Source: Bradyrhizobium sp. 190 (GTDB taxonomy: Bacteria > Pseudomonadota > Alphaproteobacteria > Rhizobiales > Xanthobacteraceae). From it: a stretch of DNA of 64,000 nt. Below are positions 54,191-62,326 of the stretch, piece after piece. The position numbers were made by a program, and so were the translations under genes. Numbering within the stretch: the stretch's first letter is position 1; each line of letters opens with the position of its first letter. Where the stretch lies: contig NZ_JADPJL010000005.1 of NCBI RefSeq assembly GCF_023073415.1, forward strand, positions 434,001 to 498,000, read 5' to 3'. Under the pieces are notes generated by a model. That model worked only from the letters and a program-made list of their open reading frames with translations. It did not search any database and was not told where the DNA came from.

Positions 54191-54811
54191 ATGTACCTCA
54201 CCCATATTGCGGCCGCGCTTGCCAACTCTAGCGTGCGCACGCTGAGCCAGCAGGAAGAATTGCCGCTGTTGCGCGATCACCTGCTGCGGCTCGACCGCAC
54301 CAGCCGCCATGACCGTTTCCATGGCTTCATGGACGACAGCTTCATCGAGCGCTACGCCGAGAAATGCGCCAATGACGGCACGGTCATCATTGCCTTCTTC
54401 GAGAATGGCGTGGTTCGGGGTGCGGCGGAGCTGCATCCGCCGGACCAGTCACCGGATTCGCTCCCCGAGATCGCCTTCAGCGTCGAAGCGTCGGTGCGCC
54501 GCCGGGGCGTCGGCAGCATCCTGTTCCGCAAGCTGATCACGGTGGCGCGTGCCAAGGGCTACAAGAGCCTGCGGATCACCACCGGCGCGCAGAATGAGGC
54601 GATGCGGGCGCTCGCCAACAAGTTCGGCGCACAGCTGGTGTTCCGCCATGGCGAATCCACCGGCATCATCGACCTGACGAAACAGGATCAGACAGAGCTC
54701 GCGACCAGCTGGGCGGACAGCACGCTGAATGCCGCGCGCACGGTCGCGAATTTCAACCGCGCCTATTGGCGGATGCTGTTTCGGATGTATGGCTGGGGCC
54801 GCGCCGCCTGA
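54191..54811 (+). CDS. GNAT-family N-acetyltransferase
   Basis: 206 aa from the ATG at 54191 with GAGGAG eight bases upstream. The GNAT core has GVVRGAAELHPPDQS, IAFSVEASVRRRGVGSILFR with the R-R-x-G-V-G acetyl-CoA loop, and RALANKFGAQLVFRHGEST. The C-terminal ~45 residues form an amphipathic tail (LNAARTVANFNRAYWRMLFR) that is not part of the core and may contact membrane or a partner. Substrate unknown. Confidence 0.85.
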   Translation: MYLTHIAAALANSSVRTLSQQEELPLLRDHLLRLDRTSRHDRFHGFMDDSFIERYAEKCANDGTVIIAFFENGVVRGAAELHPPDQSPDSLPEIAFSVEASVRRRGVGSILFRKLITVARAKGYKSLRITTGAQNEAMRALANKFGAQLVFRHGESTGIIDLTKQDQTELATSWADSTLNAARTVANFNRAYWRMLFRMYGWGRAA

Positions 54812-54827
54812 GCAGCGCGTTAAATCA

Positions 54828-54863
54828 GGGCAATTCGCTGACGTTGGATCCAGCGAATTGCCC
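54828..54863. terminator. Perfect 13-bp stem hairpin between convergent genes
   Basis: GGGCAATTCGCTG (54828-54840) and CAGCGAATTGCCC (54851-54863) form a perfect 13-bp stem with a 10-nt loop, between the acetyltransferase stop and the minus-strand stop at 54878. The flanking plus strand is moderately T-rich. It probably terminates both. Confidence 0.75.
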
Positions 54864-54877
54864 AAGACTTTGATTGT

Positions 54878-55180
54878 TCAGGTACCGGTGCGCTTGTCGT
54901 TGCCAAAACGCCTGATAACGCGGCGCTCGACCACGACGGCGCGCTGGGCGCCTTGCTCGCCCGCGATGATGCGGGTGGCCGATCGCGCTACCGCGCGGCC
55001 GGTCTTCTTCACTTCAGCCAGCACTTCCTCGTAGGGCAGGCCTATCAGCGCGGCGGCGATTTCTGCCTGTTGCTGCTGATCGTCGGTGATCCCCACCGCG
55101 GCGAAGATTGCCTCCTCCAGCGTCGGCGGATCCCGCCGCACGCGCCGTGTGCCGTATTTCGTGTTCCAGTCTTCGCTCAT
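54878..55180 (-). CDS. Small basic cytosolic protein, function unknown
   Basis: 100 aa from the ATG at 55180 with GCGAGG at good spacing; the ATG at 55243 lacks a site. The protein is SEDWNTKYGTRRVRRDPPTL, then a helical EEAIFAAVGITDDQQQQAEI, a VLAEVKKTGRAVARSATRII segment and a basic tail (VVVERRVIRRFGNDKRTGT). I recall similar small proteins in Bradyrhizobium. No catalytic motif is visible. It could be a regulatory or nucleic-acid-associated protein. Confidence 0.7.
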   Translation of the reverse strand: MSEDWNTKYGTRRVRRDPPTLEEAIFAAVGITDDQQQQAEIAAALIGLPYEEVLAEVKKTGRAVARSATRIIAGEQGAQRAVVVERRVIRRFGNDKRTGT

Positions 55181-55269
55181 CGGGGCCTCGCAATCTGATT
55201 GCGGGAGATACCTAGGTGCCCCAATGCTGCATTGCAATATCAATTTCGCGTGGCAATACAGCCATGCAC

Positions 55270-55569
55270 CTACAATTTCTCAAGTCTGGTAGCCTCATAC
55301 AGTTCGATGGTGGTGGCCTGATCGGCCAGCTTTTGCAGCGATCGCACGAACTCACGCGAGGCGGGGACCGCAAAATGGGCCAATAGGGCGGCGCGATCGG
55401 CCCATTGCTCGAAAAACACCAGCCGCAACGGATTTTCGCAATCGACATGCACGGCGTGGGAAATGCAGCCAGGCTCGGTGCGCGAGCGACGGACATGCTC
55501 GAGACTCAGTTTCCGTACCTCGTCAAAACTGTCCGCACGCGCGGTCACGCTGCCGGTCACCACGATCAT
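55270..55569 (-). CDS. Antibiotic-biosynthesis monooxygenase (ABM) domain protein
   Basis: 99 aa. The ABM ferredoxin-like fold shows MIVVTGSVTARADSFDEVRK, EPGCISHAVHVDCENPLRLV, FFEQWADRAALLAHFAVPAS. Family members are cofactor-light oxygenases or quinone/heme-related enzymes. There is no heme or active-site signature that narrows it. Confidence 0.85.
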   Translation of the reverse strand: MIVVTGSVTARADSFDEVRKLSLEHVRRSRTEPGCISHAVHVDCENPLRLVFFEQWADRAALLAHFAVPASREFVRSLQKLADQATTIELYEATRLEKL

Positions 55570-55590
55570 GATACCCTCCCGTTCTCGCCG

Positions 55591-56277
55591 TCATGGCGCG
55601 GAATTGCCAGCGGCGGTCAGGTCCAGCGGCTGCTGCGGCCAGCGTTTCAGGGCGGCATGTCCGGCATCGGTCAGCACGTAGATGCCGCGCTCGGCGCGGT
55701 CGAACCAGCCATAGACGTTGTGCAGCAGGATTTTTCCGGCGTCGGGAAGCTCGGTCCGCAGATCCTTAACGCGCCGCGGCCCGCCTGACAGCGCCGAGGC
55801 GCAAGCCAGCGCCTGCTGCCGATAAGCCGTCATGATCGGCGTGCGCGTCGAGCCGCCCAGGACAGGATCTCCCTTGCGCTTCTGGTGCTCCGCGACCAAC
55901 CGCGACCGCTTTTTGGGATTGCGGCGAGGGGCTGCCGTCGCGGGCTGGACGATCACCTCGACGTCGCCCGTGTTGGTGACCGCCAGCATGCCAAAACCAA
56001 GCCGGCGGCAGAGATTGCGATACCGCGCGTCGCTCTCGCGGCCCTTGCCGCGGGCAGATAATTTGGCCGCAAGCCAGACCTCGTCGGCGGCGCCCGCGCG
56101 ATCGACCGCCTGCAGGATCAGTTCCAGATTGAAGGCAAGCTTCAGCTCGCCGATCACCACGATCGGCGGGTCGTCGCCGCTCAGCGCCACCAGGTCGCAG
56201 CCCCCGACCTCGCCCTTGACGGTGAAGCCGAGCTTTTCGAGGAAGCGTTTGACAGGAAGATAAAGCGCGGTTTCCAA
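55591..56277 (-). CDS. DUF2161 protein with PD-(D/E)XK-like nuclease core
   Basis: 228 aa from the ATG at 56277. The N-terminal ~110 residues show a PD-(D/E)XK pattern: a leading helix (LYLPVKRFLEKLGFTVKGEV), GCDLVAL with the Asp, VVIGELK with ExK after nine residues, then FNLELILQAVDRAGAADEVW. A basic central linker (AAPRRNPKKRSRLVAEHQKR) follows, and the C-terminus is winged-helix-like (RVKDLRTELPDAGKILLHNV). The family is a putative phosphodiesterase or nuclease of unknown role. Confidence 0.8.
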   Translation of the reverse strand: METALYLPVKRFLEKLGFTVKGEVGGCDLVALSGDDPPIVVIGELKLAFNLELILQAVDRAGAADEVWLAAKLSARGKGRESDARYRNLCRRLGFGMLAVTNTGDVEVIVQPATAAPRRNPKKRSRLVAEHQKRKGDPVLGGSTRTPIMTAYRQQALACASALSGGPRRVKDLRTELPDAGKILLHNVYGWFDRAERGIYVLTDAGHAALKRWPQQPLDLTAAGNSAP

Positions 56278-56469
56278 AATGGGCTCCGGCGGCGCGTGCA
56301 GCCGCGACTCAGTGTCCGGACTTTAGCCGAATTCCGGCAAAGCGTTTGATCGGGTGGTGCGCTCGCGGCTATTCTGCGCTCCGGGGACAAGGCCAAAGGC
56401 AATTGAGGGAACCCGCGAACCAGTGTTCGCGGGCCAATCGGCGTTGCCGGATATCGAAACGAGTAGGGC

Positions 56470-57183
56470 GTGCTGCAAGGACTGTACAAATTTAGTTTTA
56501 TAACCGGGCGCGGAACGGGGTGCGGCGTGATGTTCGCCACCGAAAGCGGCCGGCTTTATGGCGGCGATTCCGGCTCTTCCTTTGCCGGCAGTTTCACCTC
56601 GGCTGATGGCGTCATTTCTGCCGAGGTTACGATGTCGCGTCACAATCACGATCCCAATTACGTTCCGATGTTTGACGTCGACCACATCGTCTTGAGTTTC
56701 ACGGGCGTGCCTCACGGAGAGGAAATTCATTTCGAGGGTGGCAGCGCCGCGTTGCCGGGCGTCGGCTTCAAGACGATTCTAACCCGGATCAATGATTCCG
56801 ACGCGCCGCCGCCCGGTGCGGTCGGCCCTGACGGGATTGGCAACGGGCTCTATTCCATCCACATCCGCATGCTCGACGGCATCGACGCCGGCAACACCGG
56901 TGTCATGATGCTGCAAGACGGACGCATCAGGGGCGGCGACGCGTTCTTCGACTATATCGGGGCCTACTCGGCGGCGAACGGCAGATGGAAAGGCGAACTC
57001 ATCAACCGCGAGCATACGTCCGCCAGAGCGGAGCGGCCGCTGTTCAGCGGGCACGAAGTCGGCATCGGTTTTTCCGGCACGTACGATAGCGATGGCGCGG
57101 AAGGCGAAGCCACCGCGCTCGCCGGCAAGCGCAGCATCCGCTTCAAGGCGGTGCTGCGAAAGCTGGTGGAGGTTGAGGACTAA
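56470..57183 (+). CDS. GrlR-like two-repeat regulatory protein (paralogue A)
   Basis: 237 aa from a GTG at 56470. It has two tandem GrlR-like beta-barrel repeats: MLQGLYKFSFITGRGTG with GRLYGGDSGSSFAG and, after a linker, IGNGLYSIHIRMLDGIDAGN, then DGRIRGGDAFFDYIGAYS and SGHEVGIGFSGTYDSDG. GrlR in enteropathogens is a one-domain anti-activator of type III secretion. This bacterium has none nearby, so a different partner is likely. It is a paralogue of the protein at 62327. Its stop overlaps that of the convergent SDR gene (CTAA). Confidence 0.8.
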   Translation: MLQGLYKFSFITGRGTGCGVMFATESGRLYGGDSGSSFAGSFTSADGVISAEVTMSRHNHDPNYVPMFDVDHIVLSFTGVPHGEEIHFEGGSAALPGVGFKTILTRINDSDAPPPGAVGPDGIGNGLYSIHIRMLDGIDAGNTGVMMLQDGRIRGGDAFFDYIGAYSAANGRWKGELINREHTSARAERPLFSGHEVGIGFSGTYDSDGAEGEATALAGKRSIRFKAVLRKLVEVED

Positions 57184-57860
57184 ACCCTCCCGTTCACCGG
57201 CAGCAGCGCGCCGGTGACGGCGCTGGCCGCGTCGCTGGCGAGGAAGAGGATCACGTCGGCCAACTCCTTCGGCGTCACCCATTTGGCGAAATCGGCTTTG
57301 GGCATGCTGGCGCGGTTGGCCGCGGTGTCGATGATCGACGGTAGCACGGCGTTGACCGTGATCTTGCCCTTGAGTTCAGTGGCAAGCGCCTCGGTGAGGC
57401 GATGGACGCCGGCCTTGGAGGCGGCGTAGGCGCCCATGCCGGCGCCTGCCTGCAGCGCGCCCATCGCGCCGATATTGACGATGCGCCCAGTGCCCGACGA
57501 GATGAGATGCGGGATCGCCGCGCGCGATGCGTTGAGCGCGGTCATGACGTTGAGCGCGTACATCCGCTGCCAGGTTTTGGGATCGCCGTCGGCTACCGTC
57601 TCGAAGGCGAAGCCGCCGGCGATGTTGATCAGCGCGTCGAGCTTGCCGAAATGCGTCGCGGCGACGTCGATGGACTTTCTGGCCGCTGCCGCGTCGGTGA
57701 GATCGACGCCGCCGAGTTCGAACAGATCCGCCGTGGCCGGCACTTGCGTCGGGGCGTGGTCGACGCTTGCAATCCTGGCGCCGCGCGCCAGCGCTTCATC
57801 CACGACGACCCGGCCGAGCGCACCCAGCGCGCCCGTCACGACAATGACTTTTCCGTCCAT
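57180..57860 (-). CDS. SDR-family oxidoreductase
   Basis: 226 aa from the ATG at 57860. The short-chain dehydrogenase pattern is complete: KVIVVTGALGALGRVVVDEA, VDLTDAAAARKSI, ALINIAGGFAFET (NAG-like), RIVNIGAMGALQAGAGMGAY with the catalytic Ser replaced by G/A at the usual place, YAASK catalytic Tyr/Lys, and ITVNAVLPSIIDT. The unusual GAMGALQ may weaken catalysis. Substrate unknown; NAD(P)-binding is sure. Confidence 0.88.
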   Translation of the reverse strand: MDGKVIVVTGALGALGRVVVDEALARGARIASVDHAPTQVPATADLFELGGVDLTDAAAARKSIDVAATHFGKLDALINIAGGFAFETVADGDPKTWQRMYALNVMTALNASRAAIPHLISSGTGRIVNIGAMGALQAGAGMGAYAASKAGVHRLTEALATELKGKITVNAVLPSIIDTAANRASMPKADFAKWVTPKELADVILFLASDAASAVTGALLPVNGRV

Positions 57861-58112
57861 GTAGGGCCTCCGCCTGCCGGGAACGGGAGCGCACTCTATC
57901 AGGAGTTTTTCGCTCGCAATGCGGCGAATTTCTGCATGGAACGATCTGTCTCACGCTCCCAAATTGCCGCGGGCCGCGCCGATCCGGAGGAAGCGAATTA
58001 CGTAAGACCACGGAATCGGGCGGAATCGATAAAATTTGCCGGAGTTCTGTAAGCCGTTTTCAGAATCCGTTCGGTACAACCGGATGACCAACAAAAGGCA
58101 GGGGGATTTGTC

Positions 58113-58313
58113 ATGGGTTTGCCGGATCACGGTTTACCGCTTGTTCAGCTTAAGGAGCAGCGGCGCGACCTGGTCGTAGCGCTGCAAAATCGCAGCGGTC
58201 CGGTTTCGAGCTGGGAATTGATGCAGATCGCTGCGATCCAGCAGGCGATCTCGGCGTTCGAGGACGTCATCGCCGATCTCGATGCCGAACTGGAAATGGA
58301 AGCGGCGGCCTAA
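58113..58313 (+). CDS. 66-residue helical protein, function unknown
   Basis: An ATG with AGGCAGGGGG upstream supports it. GLPLVQLKEQRRDLVVALQN and WELMQIAAIQQAISAFEDVI form two amphipathic helices, and the tail is acidic (ADLDAELEMEAAA). It looks like a small coiled-coil or partner protein. There is no named domain. Confidence 0.6.
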   Translation: MGLPDHGLPLVQLKEQRRDLVVALQNRSGPVSSWELMQIAAIQQAISAFEDVIADLDAELEMEAAA

Positions 58314-58380
58314 GCCAGCAACGTGCCGCGCGATCCGTCTGCAGCTTTACGGAGCAGGCGCCGGAGCGTAGGATCGAGCG

Positions 58381-59067
58381 GTGCGCTCCGCTCTGACATT
58401 GCCGGTCGTGCTCCTCGCATTGTACGCACTGCAAACGGTTGCGGTGCGGGCACAGGCCTGTGTCGCCGATCAAGGTGGCGACCTTGTCTGTGGTGCGGGC
58501 AATACCGCGTCGCGCGTATTCGCCGACACCACATCGCCATCCAAGAATTATGCATTCGCCTGGCGGACCGCGCAGGGCCTGCCGTCCGGCCGCGATGCTC
58601 CCAACGGCGTCGAAAACGTCCTGATCCGTGTCACCGATGGCGCGGTGCTGGCCACGCTCGGCGGCACCCATTGGGAGACTGGCGAGGTGCGGGCCAACCG
58701 CTCCGAATTGATGGCGGCGTGGTCGCCGGATAGCCGGGCCGTCGTCGAGGTCGCGAACAGCCGCTGGGACAGCGATTCCTTTGCCTATTACCGGATTGAT
58801 GGAGCAACGGCGACCAAGCTCGATCTGCGCGCGCTGGTCGAGCCTGTCTTGACAGCCAGGCTGCCGCCGCGAAATCGCGAGGGTAATTCGTTCCGGGTGC
58901 ATGAGGATCTGCCGGTGACACTTGATGCGCGGGGCCGCCTTCGTTTTACCGCGATGCTCTATGTGCCCAAGGGCGAAACCAGCAACGACTACGTGGTGCA
59001 GGTCAACATCAGGGATCGAGGCGGCAAGCTGTCCGCGCAGGTCGTGTCGGTGCGGCGGGCAAATTAG
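58381..59067 (+). CDS. Secreted hypothetical protein, 228 residues
   Basis: GTG at 58381 with AGGATCGAG upstream. A signal peptide ends VAVRAQAC. The mature part is beta-rich, with WRTAQGLPSGRDAPNGVENV, AVLATLGGTHWETGEVRANR, AAWSPDSRAVVEVANSRWDS and a final YVVQVNIRDRGGKLSAQVVS. The SPDSRAVV-type element recalls beta-propeller lipoproteins, but no full domain was recognised. Confidence 0.65.
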   Translation: MRSALTLPVVLLALYALQTVAVRAQACVADQGGDLVCGAGNTASRVFADTTSPSKNYAFAWRTAQGLPSGRDAPNGVENVLIRVTDGAVLATLGGTHWETGEVRANRSELMAAWSPDSRAVVEVANSRWDSDSFAYYRIDGATATKLDLRALVEPVLTARLPPRNREGNSFRVHEDLPVTLDARGRLRFTAMLYVPKGETSNDYVVQVNIRDRGGKLSAQVVSVRRAN

Positions 59068-59080
59068 GTACGCTTACAAA

Positions 59081-59827
59081 TCAGCCTTGCAGGTAGCGCG
59101 CCTCGAGATGGGCGCGTTCGGCTTTGCCGAGGCCGAGGCCATCGCGGAGATAGCTTTCGAGATCGCCGTAGTCGGCGTCGATGGCCTCGAACGCGGTGGC
59201 AAGAAACGATGCCTGCACCGAACCCAGCACCTGTCTGATCTCGTCGGGCAGGTCGGTGCTGTGATTGGGATCCCTGCGGTAGAAGCGGTTGGTCAGGAGA
59301 TAGTCTTCCGAGATGATGTCCTTGGAAACGCCGAGCGTGTGCAGGATCAGCGCGCAGGCGAAACCGGTGCGGTCCTTGCCGGCGGTGCAATGGATCACCA
59401 GCGGCGCGCGATCTTCCAGGAGATGTGCAAACAGCGTGCGGAAATGCTGCGTGTTGTTCTGTACATAGCCGCTGTAGGAATCGCGCATCACCTCGACGGC
59501 GTGTTCCGTCGACAGCGGCGTGCCGGCGGCCGCGATGGCGCGCAGCGCCGCAACGACCGTGGGTTCGACCGGCAGCGAATGGACTGATATTTCAGGCATG
59601 CCGCACAGGGCTGCGGCGCGCTCCTCGGTGCCGCGAAAGTCGAACGCGCTGCGGACGCCGAGCTCCCGCAGCACGGAGACATCGTCGCCGGTGAGATGGC
59701 CGAGATGGTTGGAGCGGAAGATCTGCCGCCAGCGCACGGTCCGGCCGTCGCTCGTGGGATAGCCGCCGAGATCGCGGAAATTGCTGGCGCCGGCGAGATT
59801 GAGATGGCGGTCGGGGGAGACTGACAT
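59081..59827 (-). CDS. Tyrosine/serine phosphatase (DUF442/Tyr_phosphatase family)
   Basis: 248 aa from the ATG at 59827. The catalytic signature is IHCTAGKDRTGFACAL, the HCxxGKDRT loop of the tyrosine/phosphoinositide phosphatase-like group. The N-terminus has NLAGASNFRDLGGYPTSDGR. It resembles secreted lipid or protein phosphatases (LppM/MptpB-like), but no signal peptide is seen. Confidence 0.88.
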   Translation of the reverse strand: MSVSPDRHLNLAGASNFRDLGGYPTSDGRTVRWRQIFRSNHLGHLTGDDVSVLRELGVRSAFDFRGTEERAAALCGMPEISVHSLPVEPTVVAALRAIAAAGTPLSTEHAVEVMRDSYSGYVQNNTQHFRTLFAHLLEDRAPLVIHCTAGKDRTGFACALILHTLGVSKDIISEDYLLTNRFYRRDPNHSTDLPDEIRQVLGSVQASFLATAFEAIDADYGDLESYLRDGLGLGKAERAHLEARYLQG

Positions 59828-59919
59828 TGGCTGGTTCGGATGATCTTGAGTGGCGGACGGGGGAAGGGCATGTCGTCCGCTCCCGTCTCGTCTATACTGA
59901 ACCCTGCAGGGGGCGAAAC

Positions 59920-60237
59920 ATGAAATGTCGCAGGAATACAATTTTTGGCGCTGCGCTATGCGCCGCGGCGATGGCAACCGCGCCGTCGGCCGCGTTCGCG
60001 CAGTCGACTTTCCGGAACTATCGCTGCGCCGACGGGGCGCAATTCATCGTCGGGTTTTTCCGGTACGATTCCCGCGCCCATCTGCAGCTCGACGGCAAGG
60101 CGCTGACACTGCCCAAGCGCGTGGCGCTGTCGGGATCGCGCTATCAGGCGAAGGGCGTGACCCTGAGGATCACCAAGGCGGGGGTCACCACGCTCAAGCA
60201 CGCCAAACGGCCGACTACGACCTGCGAGCAGACGTGA
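59920..60237 (+). CDS. Secreted MliC-like lysozyme inhibitor
   Basis: 105 aa. A signal peptide (GAALCAAAMATAPSAAFAQS) leads to a MliC-type beta-barrel: FRNYRCADGAQFIVGFFRYD, LTLPKRVALSGSRYQAKGV, TLRITKAGVTTLKHAKRPTT, CEQT with the paired Cys. MliC proteins block c-type lysozyme in the periplasm. The characteristic Ser-Gly-x-x-Tyr element is present (SGSRY). Confidence 0.78.
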   Translation: MKCRRNTIFGAALCAAAMATAPSAAFAQSTFRNYRCADGAQFIVGFFRYDSRAHLQLDGKALTLPKRVALSGSRYQAKGVTLRITKAGVTTLKHAKRPTTTCEQT

Positions 60238-60240
60238 AAA

Positions 60241-60268
60241 AGGGCCGAAACGATATCGTTTCGACCCT
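60241..60268. terminator. Palindromic terminator between mliC-like and gstI-like genes
   Basis: AGGG-C-CGAAACGATATCGTTTCG-A-CCCT: an 18-bp perfect palindrome (CGAAACGATATCGTTTCG, 60246-60263) extended by four pairs across one mismatch. It lies between convergent stops at 60237 and 60330. The perfect dyad could alternatively be a protein-binding site. Confidence 0.6.
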
Positions 60269-60329
60269 CTTCAATTCACTGTCCGAGCCTTGCTGATCGG
60301 GCGCGTCCCTGCCAAACACCTCCCGGGCA

Positions 60330-60527
60330 TCAGTGATCCCGCCCGCTCTTTTCGTCCTCGATGGCGGCGGCGTGGTACCAGCTCCCGCTGCAATCCACGA
60401 AGTTGGCCTGCGGGACGGCAAGCTCGGTCTTGGCCTCGCCATAGCGACGCCCCTCGAGAGCCGCACGGCCCCCGGTCGGGAATTGATAGATCTTAGCAGA
60501 CCCCTGATTCAAACCTGGATTCATCAT
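60330..60527 (-). CDS. gstI: GstI-like translational inhibitor of glutamine synthetase II (DUF2735)
   Basis: 65 aa from the ATG at 60527 with AAGGAGAG upstream; the next ATG at 60524 is equivalent. The DUF2735 signature GSAKIYQFPTGGRAALEGRR and the late CSGSWYHAAAIEDEKSGRDH are intact. In Rhizobium, the divergently transcribed gstI gene next to glnII encodes a ~63-residue protein that inhibits GlnII synthesis. Here it is also divergent from glnII, separated by 569 bp. The call combines family resemblance with context. Confidence 0.78.
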   Translation of the reverse strand: MMNPGLNQGSAKIYQFPTGGRAALEGRRYGEAKTELAVPQANFVDCSGSWYHAAAIEDEKSGRDH

Positions 60528-61096
60528 TTCGGTCTCTCCTTGTCGAAGCGACAGCCTCCATGGTGCGCCCGACTCGTTCTCTAGTCGTTACAATCCAGGA
60601 TATCAGCCGTGCCCTCCGCGGACGCAAGGTGACTAAGAGAACGGCACTAGATGTCTAATTCGTAGGCATTCTGGGCGTTGCTTCCTGCAAGGCAGCGAAC
60701 GAATGGCCAACGCGTGAGCCGGCCGGAAGGTTGCCGGCGGAAGCGTACCTTCCCGGCGAATGGGTTGAGGAGCTGCCGCAGCTTTAATCGCGGAACGGCA
60801 CGACTGCGAAAATGCCGGAGAAATGGGCTGGATTCGGGCTCCAGACGAAGCGCCCGGCTGCCCGCTTCCGCGGCCTGCCGCGCTCGTATGTCGCACCTTT
60901 TATTTGAGAAGGCGCGGTCAGCAGCTTGTGGACGGCCATTGCCGCAGTGCAGCGATTGGCACGTTAAATGCTTAGTAAGGCGTGGCCTGACGTGGCCGGG
61001 TACACGTATGCGGAGACCTCCAGGGGCTGGGCGTCAAAATCCAGATTTCAAGGCTTCGGTTTTCCGCATTCCACTAACAGCTCAATGAGAGGCTCA
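60528..61096. other. 569-bp divergent regulatory region between gstI-like gene and glnII
   Basis: There is no convincing coding frame. The right part holds the sigma-54 promoter at 60957 and a ~114-nt glnII leader. GC-rich sequence with several short palindromes fills the middle. A GCACC...GGCGC pair (60894-60915) has the wrong spacing for a classical NtrC dyad. The promoter of the gstI-like gene should lie near 60540-60640, but I could not place it. Confidence 0.55.
60957..60972 (+). promoter_or_regulatory. Sigma-54 (RpoN) promoter of glnII
   Basis: TTGGCACGTTAAATGCTT has the -24 GG (60958-60959) and -12 GC (60970-60971) separated by exactly ten bases, as in RpoN promoters (TGGCAC-N5-TTGC). 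The -12 box reads ATGC rather than TTGC. It lies 125 bp before the glnII ATG. Bradyrhizobial glnII is under NtrC and sigma-54 control, which fits. Confidence 0.75.
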
Positions 61097-62134
61097 ATGA
61101 CCAAGTACAAGCTCGAGTATATTTGGCTCGACGGCTATACGCCGACGCCAAATCTGCGCGGCAAAACGCAGATCAAGGAATTCGACAAGTTTCCGACGCT
61201 GGAACAGCTTCCGCTGTGGGGTTTTGACGGCTCGTCGACCATGCAGGCCGAAGGCCACAGCTCCGATTGCGTGCTGAAGCCGGTTGCAGTCTATCCGGAC
61301 GCCGCGCGGGAAAACGGCGCGCTCGTGATGTGCGAAGTCATGATGCCCGATGGCAAGACCCCGCACCCCTCGAACAAGCGCGCGACCATCCTGGACGATG
61401 AAGGCGCCTGGTTCGGCTTCGAGCAGGAGTATTTCTTCTACAAGGACGGCCGTCCGCTCGGCTTCCCGTCGGATGGCTATCCGGCGCCGCAGGGCCCGTA
61501 CTACACCGGCGTCGGTTACTCGAACGTCGGTAGCGTCGCCCGCAAGATCGTGGAAGAGCACCTCAACCTCTGCCTCGCCGCCGGCATCAACCACGAAGGC
61601 ATCAACGCCGAAGTGGCAAAGGGCCAGTGGGAATTCCAGATCTTCGGCAAAGGCTCCAAGACCGCCGCCGACCAGATGTGGATGGCCCGGTACCTGATGC
61701 TGCGCCTCACCGAAGCTTACGGCATCGACATCGAATTCCACTGCAAGCCGCTCGGCGATACCGACTGGAACGGCTCGGGCATGCACGCCAACTTCTCGAC
61801 CAAGTACATGCGCGAAGTCGGCGGCAAGGAGTACTTCGAGAAGCTGATGGCGGCCTTTGATAAGAATCTCATGGACCACATTGCCGTCTACGGGCCGGAT
61901 AACGACAAGCGCCTGACCGGCAAGCACGAGACCGCCCCCTGGAACAAGTTCAGCTACGGCATTGCCGACCGCGGCGCCTCGATCCGCGTTCCGCACTCCT
62001 TCGCCAACAGCGGATACAAGGGCTATCTGGAAGACCGCCGTCCGAACTCGCAGGGCGACCCATACCAGATCGCTTCCCAGATCCTGAAGACCATCGCCGA
62101 AGTCCCGACCGGCGCCAAGGCGGCTGCGGCCTAA
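61097..62134 (+). CDS. glnII: Glutamine synthetase, type II (eukaryotic-like)
   Basis: 345 aa from the ATG at 61097 with GAGAGG upstream; the in-frame ATG at 61085 is an alternative. It aligns from memory with Bradyrhizobium GlnII across its length: KLEYIWLDGYTPTPNLRGKT, LPLWGFDGSSTMQAEGHSSD, NKRATILDDEGAWFGFEQEY, QWEFQIFGKGSKTAADQMWM, and APWNKFSYGIADRGASIRVP. It makes glutamine from glutamate, ammonia and ATP; the enzyme is octameric and not adenylylated like GlnA. It has a sigma-54 promoter and a divergent gstI-like inhibitor gene. Confidence 0.97.
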   Translation: MTKYKLEYIWLDGYTPTPNLRGKTQIKEFDKFPTLEQLPLWGFDGSSTMQAEGHSSDCVLKPVAVYPDAARENGALVMCEVMMPDGKTPHPSNKRATILDDEGAWFGFEQEYFFYKDGRPLGFPSDGYPAPQGPYYTGVGYSNVGSVARKIVEEHLNLCLAAGINHEGINAEVAKGQWEFQIFGKGSKTAADQMWMARYLMLRLTEAYGIDIEFHCKPLGDTDWNGSGMHANFSTKYMREVGGKEYFEKLMAAFDKNLMDHIAVYGPDNDKRLTGKHETAPWNKFSYGIADRGASIRVPHSFANSGYKGYLEDRRPNSQGDPYQIASQILKTIAEVPTGAKAAAA

Positions 62135-62176
62135 GGAACCTGCGATATGACCCGGGGGCGCCCGGGCTGCAAAGCT

Positions 62177-62208
62177 GATCCGCCAAGGCAAAACCGCCTT
62201 GGCGGATC
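62177..62208 (+). terminator. Perfect 13-bp terminator after glnII
   Basis: GATCCGCCAAGGC (62177-62189) and GCCTTGGCGGATC (62196-62208) form a perfect 13-bp stem with the loop AAAACC, 42 bp after the glnII stop, followed by ATTGCGTTTT. A clear intrinsic terminator. Confidence 0.85.
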
Positions 62209-62326
62209 ATTGCGTTTTGATGACACGGCGTCTTATGAGTTTGATTCAATTCCGCCGGTTCAAGGCCGTTTCCCTGCGTTGTGAACCGCGCTAGACAACG
62301 GCCGTGGGCTTGCCGGGGACACGGCA

